The notes under the pieces are model-generated. The model did not search any database. It saw nothing but the letters and a program-made list of their open reading frames with translations, and was not told the DNA's origin. Shown here piece by piece: positions 61,844-64,000 of a stretch of 64,000 bases of DNA (positions are counted from its first letter, which is position 1; each line of letters begins with the position of its first letter). The DNA is from Gossypium raimondii. Taxonomy: Eukaryota > Streptophyta > Magnoliopsida > Malvales > Malvaceae. The stretch spans positions 2,170,001-2,234,000 of the forward strand of contig NC_068572.1 of the NCBI RefSeq assembly GCF_025698545.1. The letters run 5' to 3'. A program made the translations under genes and the position numbers.

Positions 61844-64000
61844 TCAAGACGATGATTCCGACTGACTTGCTGCTTGCTTTGGTCGGAACTGTCCTGCAGG
61901 AGGGCCGTCTTTTCGTCTCTCGTATTTTTTGCTCACGTATTTGGATTCTTTTCTTGCCTTTGGTTGATAAGTAGGGTATTTGCATGGAATTATTTCCCCG
62001 TTGACATATTTATCACCTAAAAAGTACACAAAATAAGCAGATTACACAACCAAAATAACCTTTTTTGCATAACTGAAGAAACTTTAGCCAAACCAACCTC
62101 CATAATCTTTGTTTTTGACGTCTATGTATGAATCCGGTAAAACCCAAAGAACCCCGGGCAATCCTACATCGAAAAGAACAAAATTTAACTCTTAAAAGTA
62201 ATGATAACAAACAACATATAGTTTAAACAAACAAAACTGCCTGATAAATAATCTTACCCTTGAACTTTTCCGAGGTTTCTTCCGAAACGGTACATTGGAA
62301 TCCCGTATATGTAGTGGTGCTAAAAGCGTACATGTTCTTCTTTGCTTCTTCCATGCTGTAATAAAGAAGAAAAAGGTAAAAAACATATCTGAGATTTCTT
62401 TGTTACAATCACTAGATAAAAAATACACTCGTAGAAATGGAGGCTATCATATCGTAGTGATAAAATACATGCACAAAGATGCTTTGAATATTGATAACTA
62501 AGAAAGGCACATCCATGAGGACTCAGATGAGACTGGATGGCCAAAACAAATGATATAAAGCTAGAAGAGACATATAAGTTGTGAGCTTCACTACTATGCC
62601 AATATGTAAATCAATCTAACTATTTAGGAGCTTAAGTTCTAGATAATGATAAACTCAATTGCGAACCATCGAGGATCTCCATATCATTAAACACATGCAC
62701 AAAGATGCTTTGAAATATTGGTAACTAAAAAAGGCACATGCATGAGGACTCAACAAGACTATGGACGGCCAAAACAAATGACATAAAGCTAGAAGAGACA
62801 TATAAGTTGTGAGCTTCACTACTATGCCAAAATGTAAACCAATCTAACTATTTAGGAGCTTAAGTTCTAGATAATGATAAACTCAATTGCGAACCATTGA
62901 GGATCTCATTAAACGCATGCACAAAGATGCTTTGAAATATTGATAACTATGAAAGGCACATGCATGAGGACTCGAACAATACTGTGGATGGCCAAAACAA
63001 ATGATATAAAGCTAGAAGAGACATATAAGTTGTGAGCTTCACTAGTATGCCAAAATGTAAATCAATCTAACTATTTAGGAGCTTAAGTTCTAGACAGTAA
63101 TAAACACAATCACGAACCTTCAAGGATCTCCATATACTAAAAGTGATTAATTACAAGCATGATGATTTCGAATGTCGATAGATAACTATGAAAGGCACTT
63201 CGATGCAATTTGGCCTTAACAAGACTGGTATAAAGCTAGACATAAGAGTTGTGAGCTTCACCAATATGCACAAATGAAGATCATCAATCTAAACATTCAA
63301 GTTCTTGACTATAACTAAATCACAAACCTTTTCAAAAGCTGAGGTGAAAGATTCAGACAAGGAGTTCTAAAATAAAGATTCTGTCCTATATAGCCTCGAT
63401 TACTAAGGATAATTTGTTAAAATGTTATCTTAAATTCATTATATAAGCCAGATAAATTGCAAAAACTCAACTTTATTGGTCAACTACTAATTATGATATC
63501 ATACAAATTACTTCTAACAATGCACTGTTCAACTCATTTCTTCCATTCAATTCAAAATAGAAATTTGTAGCACTTCCTCATACAAAAACCTAGCAAAACC
63601 CCCCACAAAAATTCTCATAAACAAAACAAAAAAGGGGGGATTTTTAAACACTAAATTAAAAACCAAGCAAAACCCACAAGAATTTACATAAAAAATTCCA
63701 TTTTTTTTTCAGATTTTCAATTAAAAACATAAAATAATATAGACCCAGAAAGCAGAAAGTGTAACCTGCCAAGCACAGTAGCAAGAGTGTTAAGATAGGT
63801 CTCAATCATTTGTTCTCTTGTTGGAGCAGGGTCTTTAGGGAACTCCATAACGATAAGCCAATGGTTATAATCACAACCAGGTAACATTATCGTTTCCCTT
63901 TGCTCATTGCTGCTACTCCTCTTGGATGAATAATCACTGTCGAGTGCTGCTGCAACTTTGATAACTCGACGAGGACGAGTCGATGGTGATGGAAGACGGT
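61844..64000 (-). CDS. MORF9: MORF9-type multiple organellar RNA editing factor, 5' part outside window
   Basis: Plastid C-to-U RNA editing cofactor that binds PPR editing proteins. Minus-strand exons visible: 64000-63766 (partial), 62355-62258, 62163-62098, 62016-61844; phases close. The sequence runs [19 protein letters not shown], then the MORF box beginning [19 protein letters not shown], then [79 protein letters not shown], and a charged tail ending in SESSS. The match to Arabidopsis MORF9/RIP9 (At1g11430) is closer than to mitochondrial MORFs. The start codon and transit peptide lie beyond 64000. The first visible intron (62356-63765) contains a tandem repeat. Confidence 0.93.
62468..63240. 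repeat. Tandem repeat of about 225 bp, three to four units, in MORF9 intron
   Basis: 'catgcacaaagatgctttga' occurs at 62468, 62694 and 62916, each followed by 'catgaggactca', 'agctagaagagacatataag', 'tgtgagcttcacta' and 'ctatttaggagcttaagttc'. A more divergent fourth unit runs to about 63300. Unit length is about 222-226 bp with a few percent divergence. Confidence 0.9.

Noticed and set aside
1-64000. CRISPR arrays, bacterial operons, tRNA or rRNA genes
   Set aside because: No regular repeat-spacer array, no Shine-Dalgarno-led gene series and no recognisable tRNA cloverleaf or rRNA core was seen; the window is plant nuclear DNA.

Overview
The window is nuclear DNA of a flowering plant. The genes have many GT-AG introns, the noncoding DNA is very AT-rich, and the proteins are plant-specific (MORF editing factor, class I formin, receptor-like protein, PDI-C type oxidoreductase). 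Proteins and repeats look like a eudicot, plausibly Malvaceae such as cotton, but the species call is inference.

Layout, left to right: HSP70-16-type Hsp110/Hsp70 (2.6-5.7 kb, minus); RBP45/47-type three-RRM protein (8.4-12.7 kb, minus); a MITE-rich spacer; PDIL5-4-type ER protein (16.6-24.7 kb, plus) carrying a 7-bp frameshifting duplication near its 3' end; TBC-domain Rab-GAP (28.1-33.0 kb, plus); class I formin of FH5 type (33.7-37.8 kb, minus, convergent with the Rab-GAP). An accessory block follows at 38-57 kb: a Mutator-like foldback element with a hAT-type element nested in it, duplicated fragments of a casein-kinase-I-like (MLK) gene, a long-terminal-repeat-like segment, a doubly deleted copia remnant, one intact intronless LRR receptor-like protein gene, fragments of other copies of it, and a decayed plant-mobile-domain gene. 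Conserved genes resume with a canonical histone H2A (58.3-59.3 kb, minus) and the 3' part of a MORF9-type organelle RNA editing factor (61.8 kb to the window edge, minus).

All exon limits were worked out by hand from splice consensus, reading phase and family homology. For every housekeeping gene except the PDI the phases close without error, giving 757 aa (HSP70-16), 414 aa (RBP45), 433 aa (TBC), 895 aa (formin) and 133 aa (H2A). The housekeeping genes do not form one pathway. Their order recalls three small Arabidopsis neighbourhoods (At1g11, At4g27 and At5g54), so the window looks like a conserved gene backbone interrupted by about 20 kb of transposon and resistance-gene-like DNA between the formin and H2A genes. 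I did not find a convincing new multi-gene system. The most unusual items are the frameshifted PDI, the nested foldback element and the shuffled RLP/kinase-fragment duplications.
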